The notes below the pieces were generated by a model that was not told the DNA's origin, did no database searches, and saw only the letters and a list, made by a program, of their open reading frames with translations. A stretch of DNA of 64,000 bases, taken from the NCBI RefSeq assembly GCF_000956475.1, contig NZ_JYJB01000010.1, positions 930,001 through 994,000 on the forward strand, written 5' to 3'. The number at the start of each line of letters is the position of its first letter. Position 1 is the first letter of the stretch. This document shows, in pieces, positions 8,364 through 19,342 of this stretch. Position numbers and translations under genes: made by a program. This DNA is from Microbacterium hydrocarbonoxydans. Its GTDB lineage: Bacteria > Actinomycetota > Actinomycetes > Actinomycetales > Microbacteriaceae.

Positions 8364-8595
8364 GATGTCTCCTGAGAATCGAATGAGAAGGAGGAAAAGT
8401 CTTGATTTCGAAACATTCATGTAACAGAATAGACAAAGTCATGTGCTCCCACAGCGGCGTGGGGCGGGCATTCTGCTCGCATCACAAACAACGGGCATCC
8501 GCCCGCATCTGAACAGGGTAGCCGAACCCGATCTGCCGCCCCAATCCGAGACGTCGCCCAGCGACATCTCATGAGATCCACACCGAGGAGCCCCC

Positions 8596-8844
8596 ATGGA
8601 CTGGCGCGACAAAGCCGCCTGCCTGACTGTCGACCCTGAGCTTTTCTTCCCCGTGGGGAACACCGGCCCCGCGGTCGACCAGATCGAGAAGGCGAAGACC
8701 GTCTGCGCCACCTGCACCGTGACCGAGATCTGCCTGCAGTACGCCCTGGAGACCAGCCAGGACTCGGGCGTCTGGGGAGGCCTCTCCGAGGACGAGCGCC
8801 GCGCTCTGAAGCGCCGCGCCGCGCGCGCACGCCGCGCGTCCTGA
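8596..8844 (+). CDS. whiB1: WhiB-family iron-sulphur transcription factor, WhiB1 type
   Basis: 82-residue regulator with a nitric-oxide-sensitive [4Fe-4S] cluster. Cluster ligands Cys9, Cys37, Cys40 and Cys46 are in the same positions as in mycobacterial WhiB1. The N-terminus 'MDWRDKAACLTVDPELFFPVG' style segment and the 'DSGVWGGLSEDERRALKRR' turn plus basic tail are diagnostic of the WhiB1/WblE group. A GGAG ribosome site lies seven bases before ATG 8596. The neighbour pdtaS is also the neighbour of whiB1 in M. tuberculosis. WhiB1 acts there through binding the housekeeping sigma factor and is essential; I assume the same here. Confidence 0.95.
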   Translation: MDWRDKAACLTVDPELFFPVGNTGPAVDQIEKAKTVCATCTVTEICLQYALETSQDSGVWGGLSEDERRALKRRAARARRAS

Positions 8845-8856
8845 CCCTGACGACAG

Positions 8857-8889
8857 AAGCGGCCCGAGATCCTCGATCTCGGGCCGCTT
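8857..8889. terminator. Bidirectional hairpin terminator between whiB1 and pdtaS
   Basis: Perfect 15-bp stem (AAGCGGCCCGAGATC with its complement) and CTC loop between the two convergent genes. A short T-rich end on either strand comes from the AAGC/GCTT ends of the stem. Confidence 0.85.
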
Positions 8890-8902
8890 CGTCGTTCGTC
8901 GG

Positions 8903-10387
8903 CTACTTCTTCAGCCAGCGCAACGGGATGTCGATGGAGACCTCGGTCCCCTGCCCCTCGCTGCCCTTCCATTCGATCGTGCCGCCCAGCTCGCCCTGGA
9001 TGAGCGTGCGGATGATCTGAGTGCCGAGCCCCTGACCGATACGCCCCTCCGGCAGGCCGCTGCCCGTGTCGATCACCGTGACGTGCAGATTCTCCTCGGT
9101 GCGGCTCGCGTCGATCGTGACGACACCCTCGGTGCCCGCGAGCCCGTGCTCGACCGCATTCGTGACGACCTCGGTGAGCGCGAGCGCGAGCGGGGTGGCG
9201 TATTCGCTCGGCAGAACGCCGAAGCGGCCGGTCGACTGCGTGCGCGCTCGTGTGTTCGGCGCGGAGGCGACCTCGGCGACGAGCTTGAGCACCCGGTGGA
9301 AGACCTCGTCGAAGTCGACCTTCTGCGCGAGTCCCTGTGCGAGGGTGTCGTGCACGACCGCGATCGCATCCACGCGACGCATCGCCTGGGTCAGGGCATC
9401 GCGAGCCTCCTCGGAGTGCGTGCGCCTGGCCTGGATCCGCAGCAGCGATGCGACGGTCTGCAGGTTGTTCTTCACCCGGTGGTGGATCTCCCGGATCGTC
9501 GCGTCCTTGGTGATGAGCTCCTGCTCCTGGTGGCGCAGCTCCGACACGTCGCGGCAGAGCAGGATCGCGCCGATGCGCGTCCCGTGATCCTTCAGCGGGA
9601 TCGCGCGCAGCGACACGGTGACTCCGCGGGCCTCGATGTCGGTGCGCCACGGCGCGCGACCGGTGACCACGACCGGCAGCGACTCGTCGACCTGCCGCGA
9701 CGGCGGCACCAGCCGCGTCGTCACCTCGGCGAGCGACTGCCCCTCGAGCTCATCATCGAAGCCCATCCTGTTGAAGGCCGACAGAGCGTTGGGGCTCGCG
9801 AAGGTGGTGATGCCGTCGACGTCGATGCGGATCAGGCCGTCCGATGCGCGCGGCGCCCCGCGGCGAGGAGAGGTGGGGGCTGCGAGGTCGGGGAAGCTGC
9901 CCTCGGCGATCATGCGGAACAGGTCGTTCGCGCATTCGTCGAAGGTGATCTGCTGACGAGAGGGCGTCCGCGCCTCCCCGAGATTCGTGTGCCTGGTGAC
10001 GACGCCGATGACGGATGCGCGCTCCTCGGAGCCCTTGCGCTCGTTCGCGATCGGCACCGCGCGCACTCTGGTCGGGGTCTCCTCGAACCAGTCGGGAGAC
10101 GAGGAGTCGACGATCTCGCCCGACTCGAAGGCGCCCTGCACCTGCGTGCGCCATTGCGGCCGGACCCGCTCCCCTACGATGTCTCGGTAGAACAGGGTCG
10201 CCGCACCGCTCGGACGCGCATGCGCCACCGCGATGAAGGAGCTGTCGTCGGTCTGGATCCAGACCACGATGTCGGCGGACGCGAGATCGGCGAGGAGCTG
10301 ACCGTCGCCCGCGAGTCGATGGAGCCATTCGACGTCGCTGTCGGTCAGGCGGCCCTGGGCGTGGGCGAGATCACTGAGTGTTGACAC
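8903..10387 (-). CDS. pdtaS: Cytosolic sensor histidine kinase, PdtaS family
   Basis: 494-residue soluble kinase, partner in other actinobacteria of the ANTAR-domain RNA-binding regulator PdtaR, which is not in this window. Order seen: N-terminal GAF-like sensor (about 1-160), PAS domain (about 180-285), HisKA_2 dimerisation helix with 'REIHHRVKNNLQTVASLL' (His302/His303; the M. tuberculosis phosphorylation site is His303), and HATPase domain with 'TEVVTNAVEHG' (N-box) and 'DTGSGLPEG' (G1). No transmembrane segment. GTG at 10387 follows TAGGCT by six bases, so a leaderless message is likely. Ligands reported for homologues include copper, zinc, NO or cyclic dinucleotides; none can be read from sequence. 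Confidence 0.94.
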   Translation of the reverse strand: MSTLSDLAHAQGRLTDSDVEWLHRLAGDGQLLADLASADIVVWIQTDDSSFIAVAHARPSGAATLFYRDIVGERVRPQWRTQVQGAFESGEIVDSSSPDWFEETPTRVRAVPIANERKGSEERASVIGVVTRHTNLGEARTPSRQQITFDECANDLFRMIAEGSFPDLAAPTSPRRGAPRASDGLIRIDVDGITTFASPNALSAFNRMGFDDELEGQSLAEVTTRLVPPSRQVDESLPVVVTGRAPWRTDIEARGVTVSLRAIPLKDHGTRIGAILLCRDVSELRHQEQELITKDATIREIHHRVKNNLQTVASLLRIQARRTHSEEARDALTQAMRRVDAIAVVHDTLAQGLAQKVDFDEVFHRVLKLVAEVASAPNTRARTQSTGRFGVLPSEYATPLALALTEVVTNAVEHGLAGTEGVVTIDASRTEENLHVTVIDTGSGLPEGRIGQGLGTQIIRTLIQGELGGTIEWKGSEGQGTEVSIDIPLRWLKK

Positions 10388-10393
10388 CCCCCA

Positions 10394-10399
10394 AGCCTA
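10394..10399 (-). promoter_or_regulatory. -10 box of pdtaS (leaderless)
   Basis: TAGGCT on the minus strand, six bases before the GTG start at 10387. Confidence 0.5.
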
Positions 10400-10426
10400 C
10401 CGGGGGCGGGTGATGCGGCCGGCGGC

Positions 10427-10813
10427 TCAGAGCACGGCGAGGGACGCGGCGCGCCAGCGCCGGTCGAGACCCTCGAGGCGGATCGCCACGGCGCGCGTGC
10501 GTCCGGGACCGGCCACGATCACGACGGCTTCCACGACGCCGTCCGCAGGATCGGATGTGCGGATCGACCGGATCTCGAATGTCGGGCGCGCAGGCGAAAC
10601 CCCCCTCGCACTGCGCGCCCTCGCCGACAGATTCGCCCTGGTCACCAAACTCCGGAAAGCGTCTTCATTGAACCAGCGGGCGAGCTGATCGACTTCCCTG
10701 ACCCCGGCGAGCACTTCGAGGACGCCCTGAGTGAGACTGCGCAGCAGCGGGACCGGATCCGGCAGATCGGCACGGGGTGTCGGCTGCGGCGCGAAATACT
10801 CGTGAAGCGTCAT
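10427..10813 (-). CDS. Rv3235-family protein (DUF6459-like)
   Basis: 128-residue actinobacterial protein found near secA in many genomes; function unknown. N-terminal low-complexity region (P-Q-P-T-P-R), then a compact alpha/beta part beginning 'LLRSLTQGVLEVLAGVREVDQLARWF' and ending 'RAVAIRLEGLDRRWRAASLAVL', the tail shared by the family. ATG 10813 is preferred: the alternative GTG at 10822 sits directly against the GGAGA ribosome site, while 10813 has usable spacing. In mycobacteria Rv3235 lies a few genes from secA1 (Rv3240c), as here, hinting at an export-related role that is not proven. Confidence 0.8.
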   Translation of the reverse strand: MTLHEYFAPQPTPRADLPDPVPLLRSLTQGVLEVLAGVREVDQLARWFNEDAFRSLVTRANLSARARSARGVSPARPTFEIRSIRTSDPADGVVEAVVIVAGPGRTRAVAIRLEGLDRRWRAASLAVL

Positions 10814-10926
10814 CTTCTGCACTCTCCATCGGGGAAGACTGCCGCCAGTACAGCACGCTCAGCGGTTCCGATGAGCCGCTGCGTCGATCATTGTGGATAA
10901 CTCGTACATGCGTCGGCGTCGTGGCC

Positions 10927-10932
10927 TACGCT
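10927..10932 (+). promoter_or_regulatory. -10 box of the gene at 10940 (leaderless)
   Basis: TACGCT, seven bases before ATG 10940, with no purine-rich ribosome site between them. Confidence 0.45.
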
Positions 10933-10939
10933 CTGTGGA

Positions 10940-11548
10940 ATGCGATGGGACCGACTGTTCGAGGACCTCGAGGGCCAGCTCGCCTCCGAATGGGAGGCAG
11001 AGAGAGCCGCGCTCGACGCCGAGTCCGAGCGGCTGCGGATCTCGCGCCTCGATCTGCGCGGACGGCTGCGGATGCTGTGCTCCGCGCAGGCGCGAATCGT
11101 GCTCACGCTGGCGGGCATCAGGCCGCTCCCCGTCCGCCTCGATGCCCTGGGCGCCGACTGGGTCGCAGCATCCGACATCGCCGCTGAGGGAGCGCGTGCA
11201 GCCAGATCCATGCGCATCATCCCTCTTCATGCGATTCGCGGAATCGACGTGGACCACGGGATGCTGCTCGCCAGCCTCGACCCGCAGGATGAGCAGACGG
11301 AGGTGCTCCGGGAGCGGATGACGCTCGGATTCGTGCTGCGCGACCTCGCGCGCCGCAGGGTCCCCGTGCGCATCAGCACCGCGGATGAGGAGCTGCACGG
11401 CACGATCGACCGCGCCGGCGCGGATCATCTCGACCTCGCCAGGCACGAACCCGGCCGAGCCCGGCTCGCGAGTGAGGTGTCGGGGTTCCGGATCATCCCC
11501 TTCGCGACGATCGTCGCGGTGCAGACGGCGGGAGATCAGGTGCCGTGA
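10940..11548 (+). CDS. Conserved-looking hypothetical protein with N-terminal coiled coil
   Basis: 202 residues, not recognised. The first 45 residues are strongly charged and helical (e.g. 'FEDLEGQLASEWEAERAALDAE'), suggesting a short coiled coil. The rest reads as beta-rich repeats ('GADWVAASDIA', 'MRIIPLHAIRGIDV', later 'GADHLDLARHE', 'FRIIPFATIVAV'). The two 'II-P-a-I' segments look like an internal duplication of an Sm- or PRC-barrel-like unit. No signal peptide or membrane helix. Its last 13 bases overlap the convergent HTH gene. No function proposed. Confidence 0.78.
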   Translation: MRWDRLFEDLEGQLASEWEAERAALDAESERLRISRLDLRGRLRMLCSAQARIVLTLAGIRPLPVRLDALGADWVAASDIAAEGARAARSMRIIPLHAIRGIDVDHGMLLASLDPQDEQTEVLRERMTLGFVLRDLARRRVPVRISTADEELHGTIDRAGADHLDLARHEPGRARLASEVSGFRIIPFATIVAVQTAGDQVP

Positions 11549-11811
11549 GGTGCTGACGGGCCCCACACCTCGGGGAAGCTCGCCTCATTCGCCTGTCGCC
11601 ACAGCGCCATCCGCCTGGCTTCCTCCGACTGCTCGGCGAGGTACTCGCCGAGACTGGACTCCTCGATGCGCCACCGCGCAGGAGAACCCAGCTGAGAGCC
11701 TCTGAGCCTCCCCTCGTACACGAGCGCGATCACCTCGTCGACCTCGATGCTGAGGAGCTCAGCGACCTGAGCTGGCGCGAGGAAGCGCGGGGCGGACGAG
11801 GAGACAGGCAT
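11536..11811 (-). CDS. Small helix-turn-helix DNA-binding protein (excisionase/HTH_17 type)
   Basis: 91 residues. The core 'FLAPAQVAELLSIEVDEVIALVYEGRLRGSQLG' followed by 'ARWRIEESSLGEYL' is the winged HTH_17 pattern of excisionase and BldC-like proteins (helix-turn-helix, wing with 'WRI', then an acidic-S-L-Y helix). No integrase or other mobile-element gene is nearby, so I read it as a housekeeping regulator rather than a phage Xis. The C-terminal 25 residues, with 'RRMALWRQANEASFPEVW', lie outside the HTH core. Targets unknown. Confidence 0.85.
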   Translation of the reverse strand: MPVSSSAPRFLAPAQVAELLSIEVDEVIALVYEGRLRGSQLGSPARWRIEESSLGEYLAEQSEEARRMALWRQANEASFPEVWGPSAPHGT

Positions 11812-11908
11812 GCGACCATTCTCCCCCTCGTCGGTGCGCCCCAGGCCGTCCAGCGCCTCCTGTGGATAACTTTCGCGGCGGATTCATGATTTCTGTGACC
11901 ATGAGGCC

Positions 11909-12529
11909 ATGACATTCCTCTCGCGCCCTCGCACGGCGTTCTGGGCCGACATCCGGTTCGTGATCGGGATCGTCCTCGTCGCGCTGTCGATCGCGGGCGT
12001 CTGGCTGCTCGTGTCCTCTGCGGGGCGCACCACCCCGGTGCTGCAGGCCGGTCGCACGATCGTGCAGGGCGAGGCGCTGGTGTCCGGCGACTTCCAGGTG
12101 GTCGAGGTCGGGCTCGGCCAGCTGACCGACGACTACCTCGCTCCGCAGGATCTCGAGCCGGGAATGGTCGCGGGCAGAACTCTGATCGAAGGAGAACTCG
12201 TGCCGTCGAGCGCACTGAGCAACGCCGAGTCCCGCCGCACGACGACGATCGTCGTCGAGAGCAGCACCGGCATTCCCGCCGAAGTCTCAGCGGGAACCGT
12301 GGTGGAGCTGTGGCAGGCTCCCCCTCTCGAGGACGGCCGCAGTTACGACGCCCCGCGCATCCTCGCCGGAGATGTGATCGTCAGCTCGGTCGTCGAGGAG
12401 GAGGGGATGCTGTCGACCGATGCCACGACGGTCGAGGTGGTGATCGATCGCGCTGACGTCGCCGAGGTCCTGGCCGCGATCACCGGCGGCTCGGTCCTGT
12501 CCGTGGTGCCTGTGGGGTCGACGCCGTGA
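11909..12529 (+). CDS. Membrane-anchored SAF-domain protein (CpaB/FlgA-like)
   Basis: 206 residues: one N-terminal membrane helix (about 15-38, 'FVIGIVLVALSIAGVWLLVSS') and an extracytoplasmic SAF domain ('TPVLQAGRTIVQGEALVSGDFQVVEV', 'LEPGMVAGRTLIEGELVPSSAL'). This is the domain layout of the pilus-assembly protein CpaB/RcpC. GAGG sits just before ATG 11909. It overlaps the downstream CpaE-like ATPase gene by four bases (ATGA-type junction, 12526-12529). No prepilin, secretion ATPase or TadC gene is present in the window, so a pilus role is unproven. Confidence 0.85.
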   Translation: MTFLSRPRTAFWADIRFVIGIVLVALSIAGVWLLVSSAGRTTPVLQAGRTIVQGEALVSGDFQVVEVGLGQLTDDYLAPQDLEPGMVAGRTLIEGELVPSSALSNAESRRTTTIVVESSTGIPAEVSAGTVVELWQAPPLEDGRSYDAPRILAGDVIVSSVVEEEGMLSTDATTVEVVIDRADVAEVLAAITGGSVLSVVPVGSTP

Positions 12530-13764
12530 CGCGCGTGCTCGTCGCCATCCCCGAGCCGCGAGCCGCAGCCCTGGCCGCGGAGCTCGATCTCGAGGCGGTC
12601 GAGGTGGTGTCGGTCGTGCCGGAAGACGCGATCCTCCCCCTCCCGGCGGGGCTCGACGTCGTCGTCGCCAGGGCGACCAGGGCAGTCATCACGCCCGCGC
12701 TCATCGATGCCTGCGACCGGGCCGGGGTGCGTATCGTGCCTCTCGGCGGCGACGATCAGCGCCTCATCGTCAGGTACGGACTGAGCGCACCGCTGCCCGA
12801 GGAGGCGAGCGGCTGGCAGGTGGTGGCAGAGATCACGGCGGGTGCGCCGCTCCCGCGCACCGAACCTCCTCCCCTCGCTCCGCACCGCGTCACCGCTGTG
12901 TGGGGGCCGCCCGGCGCCCCTGGCCGGTCGACCCTGGCCATCCAGCTCGCCGTCGAGCTGTCGCGCACCGGCCGGCACACCGCACTCGTCGACGCAGACA
13001 CTGTCGCGCCCTCGCTGTCCCTCCTGCTGGGGCTCAGCGACGATGACCCCGGCATCGCCGCCGCGTGCCGCAGGGCCGAGCTGGGCGCACTCGACGTCGC
13101 CGAGCTCACCAGGCTCTCCGCCACCGTCGACACCAGCGGCGGCACGATCGAGGTGCTGGGCGGTATCAACCGTCCGAGCCGCTGGCCGGAGCTGTCGGGG
13201 CCGCGACTCACGGCGGCCCTGCAGGCCTGCCGCGGCTGGGCGCAGGAGACGATCGTCGACGTTTCGGCCGCCTTCGATGCCGACGACGAAGCGACATACG
13301 ACGTCACCGGCCCCCGACGGCATGCCGCGACCGCAGCCGCGCTCGTCGAGGCCGACACGATCATCGCGGTCGCCTCCGCCGACCCTCTCGGCATCAGCCG
13401 CTTTCTTCGCGAGCATGCCGAGCTGCGAAGGATCACGGGTCCGGCACCCGTCATGGTGGTCGTGAACCAGCTGCGCGCCGGCCCGCTCGGGCTCGATGCC
13501 CGCGGACAGATCCGTCGCACGCTGGAGCGGTTCGCCGGAATCACGAACGTCTCGTTCGTGCCCTTCGATCAACGCGCCGCGGACGCGGCCCTGCTGCACG
13601 CGCGTCCGATCGCCGACGTGGTTCCGCGCTCACCGCTGGTTGCGGGCGTGCGACGGCTGGCCGCAGGACTCTCCCCTGCGGCAGGCGCTACTGCCGATAG
13701 CTCGAGAGGAAGTTCCCGAGGCGCTCGACGGCTTCGGCCAGCACGCGCGGCTCAGGGAGCGTGA
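12526..13764 (+). CDS. CpaE/TadZ-like MinD-family ATPase
   Basis: 412 residues. N-terminal receiver-like region (1-115, lacking a clear phospho-acceptor Asp) and a C-terminal MinD/ParA-type domain. The P-loop reads 'GPPGAPGRST' near residues 127-136: the deviant Walker A shape is there, but the usual second lysine is Arg. 'HTALVDADTVAPSLSLLLGL' is the switch segment and 'VNQLRAGPLG' the base-recognition strand. Coupled by overlap to the SAF protein, so the two likely act together at the membrane. The last 26 residues are basic and low complexity, encoded by DNA that overlaps the convergent aminotransferase gene by 77 bases. Confidence 0.85.
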   Translation: MTRVLVAIPEPRAAALAAELDLEAVEVVSVVPEDAILPLPAGLDVVVARATRAVITPALIDACDRAGVRIVPLGGDDQRLIVRYGLSAPLPEEASGWQVVAEITAGAPLPRTEPPPLAPHRVTAVWGPPGAPGRSTLAIQLAVELSRTGRHTALVDADTVAPSLSLLLGLSDDDPGIAAACRRAELGALDVAELTRLSATVDTSGGTIEVLGGINRPSRWPELSGPRLTAALQACRGWAQETIVDVSAAFDADDEATYDVTGPRRHAATAAALVEADTIIAVASADPLGISRFLREHAELRRITGPAPVMVVVNQLRAGPLGLDARGQIRRTLERFAGITNVSFVPFDQRAADAALLHARPIADVVPRSPLVAGVRRLAAGLSPAAGATADSSRGSSRGARRLRPARAAQGA

Positions 13765-14914
13765 CGACTCGGAAGTGATCGGGCGTCGGCCAGTTGAAGC
13801 CGGTCCCCTGCACGAGCAGGATGTGCTCGGACACCAGCAGATCGTAGATGAATCTGGCGTCGTCACGGATCTCGTGCACGTTCGGATCGAGCCTGGGAAA
13901 CGCGTACAGCGCACCCTGCGGCTTCACGCAGGACACGCCTGGAATCGCCTCGAGTCCCTGCCACGCCACGTCGCGCTGCTCGTGCAGGCGACCGGTCGGC
14001 GCGATGAGCGCGTCGATCGACTGCACACCCGACAGCGCGGCCTGCACCGCATGCTGTGCGGGGACATTGGGGCACAGCCGGGTGGAGGCGAGCAGCGTGA
14101 TGCCCTCGATGAAGCCCTTCGCGTGCGACTTGGGTCCGGTGAGGACCATCCACCCTGAGCGGTAGCCCGCGACGCGATACGTCTTCGACAACCCGTTGAA
14201 GGTGAGGCACAGCAGATCGGGAGCGAGAGTCGCGGTGGGGATGTGCACCGCGTCATCGAACAGGATGCGGTCGTAGATCTCGTCGGAGAGCAGCAGCAGC
14301 TCGTGCTCCCTGGCGATCTGCACCATGCCCTCGAGGACCTCCCTCGAGTACACGGCCCCGGTCGGGTTGTTCGGATTGATGATCACGAGCGCCTTGGTGC
14401 GCGGCGTGATCTTCGAGCGGATGTCGTCGAGAGACGGCTGCCACTCGTCGTCCTCGTCGCACAGATAGTGCACCGGCGTGCCGCCGGACAGGCTGGTCAT
14501 GGCCGTCCACAGCGGGTAATCCGGAGCGGGGATCAAGACCTCGTCGCCCTCGTCGAGCAGCGCCTGCATGGTCATCGTGATCAGCTCTGAGACGCCGTTG
14601 CCGAGATAGACATCGTCCGGGTCGAACCGCGGGAAGTCCTCGATCTCCTCGTAGCGGCTGACCACCGCGCGCCGGGCCGAGATGATGCCCTTGCTGTCGC
14701 TGTATCCGTGGGCCGTCGGCAGGGCGGCCAGCATGTCGCGAACGATCTGATGGGGAGCCTCGAAGCCGAAGATCGCGGGGTTGCCGGTGTTGAGCTTGAG
14801 GATGCGGTGACCCTCCGCCTCGAGCCGCGCCGCCTCGACGAGGGCGTTGCCGCGGATCTCGTACAGGACGTTCTTGAGCTTCGACGACTGGTCGAAGTGG
14901 CGCGAAGGTGTCAT
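13688..14914 (-). CDS. alaA: Pyridoxal-phosphate aminotransferase, alanine (AlaA) type
   Basis: 408-residue fold-type I class-I/II aminotransferase. Visible: 'LNTGNPAIFGFEAP' (substrate loop), 'GNGVSELI' (phosphate site), 'NPNNPTG' with the conserved Asn near 180, 'SDEIYDRILFD', and the Schiff-base lysine in 'NGLSKTYRVAGYRSGWM'. 'FRVVTLPEPRVL' near the end supplies the carboxylate-binding Arg. The 'TGNPAIFGF' and 'GYSDSKGI' signatures place it with AlaA, converting pyruvate and glutamate to alanine, rather than aspartate-specific enzymes. ATG 14914 lies six bases after TAGGCT. Confidence 0.92.
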   Translation of the reverse strand: MTPSRHFDQSSKLKNVLYEIRGNALVEAARLEAEGHRILKLNTGNPAIFGFEAPHQIVRDMLAALPTAHGYSDSKGIISARRAVVSRYEEIEDFPRFDPDDVYLGNGVSELITMTMQALLDEGDEVLIPAPDYPLWTAMTSLSGGTPVHYLCDEDDEWQPSLDDIRSKITPRTKALVIINPNNPTGAVYSREVLEGMVQIAREHELLLLSDEIYDRILFDDAVHIPTATLAPDLLCLTFNGLSKTYRVAGYRSGWMVLTGPKSHAKGFIEGITLLASTRLCPNVPAQHAVQAALSGVQSIDALIAPTGRLHEQRDVAWQGLEAIPGVSCVKPQGALYAFPRLDPNVHEIRDDARFIYDLLVSEHILLVQGTGFNWPTPDHFRVVTLPEPRVLAEAVERLGNFLSSYRQ

Positions 14915-14920
14915 TGCCCA

Positions 14921-14926
14921 AGCCTA
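14921..14926 (-). promoter_or_regulatory. -10 box of the aminotransferase gene (leaderless)
   Basis: TAGGCT on the minus strand, six bases from ATG 14914. Confidence 0.5.
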
Positions 14927-14960
14927 GCGTCGAGCGACGCCGCCGACGGACGCGAGGACC

Positions 14961-14975
14961 GTTCGACAGGCTCAG
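14961..14975. repeat. Possible dispersed intergenic repeat (TTCGACAGGCTCAGG type)
   Basis: GTTCGACAGGCTCAGG-like sequence in the secA-alaA spacer. I recall very similar short intergenic repeats in Microbacterium and other high-GC genomes. Only one copy was noticed in this window, so the repeat status rests on memory. Confidence 0.35.
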
Positions 14976-14989
14976 GGCGCCACTGCATG

Positions 14990-15023
14990 ACAGACCCAGA
15001 GACCATGGGGTCTCTGGGTCTGT
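14990..15023 (-). terminator. secA terminator hairpin
   Basis: 15-bp perfect stem (ACAGACCCAGAGACC with its complement) around a 4-base loop, eleven bases after the secA stop. Confidence 0.8.
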
Positions 15024-15033
15024 CGACGCGGGG

Positions 15034-17835
<2,802 letters not shown>

Positions 17836-17965
17836 AGATGTCATCTCCCTGTCGGATGGGTGAACCGCCCGGGCCGCCATGGGCCGACTGCGGGCATACC
17901 TTGCTCATGTTACCGGGCTGTGACCTGCAGATCGTCTGCATGCAGAAGCCGGGCGGAGATTCCCC

Positions 17966-17978
17966 GTATCTATATACT
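17966..17978 (+). promoter_or_regulatory. Probable autoregulated padR promoter/operator
   Basis: AT-rich GTATCTATATAC (17966-17977) is an imperfect palindrome (10 of 12) overlapping a -10-like TATACT (17973-17978). An AGGAGG ribosome site follows six bases before the padR ATG. PadR repressors usually bind a dyad at their own promoter, so self-repression is likely. Confidence 0.5.
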
Positions 17979-18002
17979 GAGAAATGACTTCAGGAGGTCG
18001 CC

Positions 18003-18620
18003 ATGTCCGTCCGCCAGAGCTTGCTCGCCATCCTCGACCAGGGCCCGTGCTACGGGTATCAGCTGCGTCACGAGTTCGACCGGCGCACGGGGTCGACGTG
18101 GCCCTTGAACGTCGGGCAGATCTACAACACGCTCGAGCGCCTTGAGCGCGACGGGCTGGTCGCCCGCGGTGACGCCGACGAGCAGGGGCACGTCTACTGG
18201 GAGATCACGGATGCTGGCAGCGCCGAGGTGTCGGAGTGGCTCTCCTCCCCCGTGGTCCGCGCGCAGGCGACGCGCGACGAGCTCGCGATCAAGCTCGCCG
18301 TGGCCGCCACCCTGCCGGGCGTGGATGTGGCGGCGGTGATCCAGACGCAGCGTAGGGCGTCTCTGAGCCAGCTGCAGAGCCTGCAGCGCGCCAAGTACGC
18401 GGGAAGCGATCCCGAGGGCCCCGAGGAGCTCGCGTGGGCGCTCGTGGTCGACTCGATGATCTTCGCGGCCGAGGCGGAGGTGCGCTGGCTCGACCACACC
18501 GAGCAGCGGCTGTCTCTGCACCCGAAGCACGCCATGGGCCTGGAGCTCACCGCCGACCGTCCCAAGCGGGGGCGGCCGGCGAGGGCGGAGACCGCCCTCG
18601 CGGGGACAGAGCGGGGCTGA
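18003..18620 (+). CDS. PadR-family transcriptional regulator
   Basis: 205 residues. N-terminal winged HTH: 'QSLLAILDQGPCYGYQLRHEF' (the LLxLLxxGPxyGYxL signature), 'LNVGQIYNTLERLERDGLV' recognition helix, and 'VYWEITDAGSAEVSEWL' wing. The C-terminal part is the helical dimerisation domain of the longer PadR subfamily, ending in a disordered basic tail. It is the first gene of a three-gene operon with an ABC ATPase and a FtsX-type permease, coupled by one- and four-base overlaps. That layout usually means a repressor that responds to a compound the transporter handles, by analogy with LadR/BceAB-like loci. Confidence 0.92.
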   Translation: MSVRQSLLAILDQGPCYGYQLRHEFDRRTGSTWPLNVGQIYNTLERLERDGLVARGDADEQGHVYWEITDAGSAEVSEWLSSPVVRAQATRDELAIKLAVAATLPGVDVAAVIQTQRRASLSQLQSLQRAKYAGSDPEGPEELAWALVVDSMIFAAEAEVRWLDHTEQRLSLHPKHAMGLELTADRPKRGRPARAETALAGTERG

Positions 18621-19342
18621 TGACCGACACGGTGCTGCGACTGGTCGGGGTCTCGCAGCAGTACGGTCACGGGGCGACGGCGGTGTCGGCGCTCTCCGGC
18701 GTCGATCTCGACGTCCGCCGGGGAGAGCTCGTCGCCGTGATGGGCGCATCAGGATCCGGAAAGTCGACGCTGCTGTCGATTTCCGGTGGACTCGCGAAGC
18801 CGACGACCGGCGAGGTGATCATCGAGGGTGCGTACCTCAGCGAGCAGTCTCCTGCTCAGCTGGCGCGACTGCGCCGCCGGTCGCTCGGTTTCGTGTTCCA
18901 GGACTTCAACCTCATCCCGACGCTGACGGCGATCGAGAACGTGACCCTGCCGCTCGAGCTCGACGGCTTCCGCGGTCGCGTGGCGCGCCGCGCCGGACGC
19001 GACGCCCTGGAGTCCGTCGGGCTAGGCGACCGACTCGACGCGTATCCCGACGATCTCTCCGGCGGACAGCAGCAGCGGGTCGCGATCGCGAGGGCCGTGG
19101 TGGGCAGCCGACGGCTGATCCTCGCGGACGAGCCGACGGGAGCGCTCGACTCGATCACCGGAGAGTCGGTGCTGCGGATGCTCCGCGCGCGAGTGGATGC
19201 GGGCGCGGCGGGCATCCTGGTCACCCACGAGGCCCGGCACGCAGCCTTCGCCGACCGCATCGTCTTCCTGCGCGACGGTCGCATCGTCGACGAGACGCGG
19301 CGCGATGGTGCCGAGGTGCTGCTCGCCGGGCTCTCCGGATGA
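18620..19342 (+). CDS. ABC transporter ATP-binding protein (MacB/LolD type)
   Basis: 240-residue nucleotide-binding subunit. Walker A 'GASGSGKSTLL' (about 40-50), Q-loop 'FVFQDFNLIPTL', signature 'LSGGQQQRVAIARA', Walker B 'LILADEPTGALD', H-loop 'LVTHE'. The 'FQDFNLIPTLTAIENV' stretch is typical of ATPases paired with FtsX-fold permeases. ATG overlaps the padR stop by one base (TGATG), and the stop overlaps the permease start by four. The predicted function is export or lipid-phase removal of a compound; substrate unknown. Confidence 0.95.
   Translation: MTDTVLRLVGVSQQYGHGATAVSALSGVDLDVRRGELVAVMGASGSGKSTLLSISGGLAKPTTGEVIIEGAYLSEQSPAQLARLRRRSLGFVFQDFNLIPTLTAIENVTLPLELDGFRGRVARRAGRDALESVGLGDRLDAYPDDLSGGQQQRVAIARAVVGSRRLILADEPTGALDSITGESVLRMLRARVDAGAAGILVTHEARHAAFADRIVFLRDGRIVDETRRDGAEVLLAGLSG

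Noticed and set aside
11536..11811. Excisionase-like HTH gene considered as part of a mobile element
   Set aside because: No integrase, attachment repeats or phage genes nearby; flanked by ordinary actinobacterial genes.
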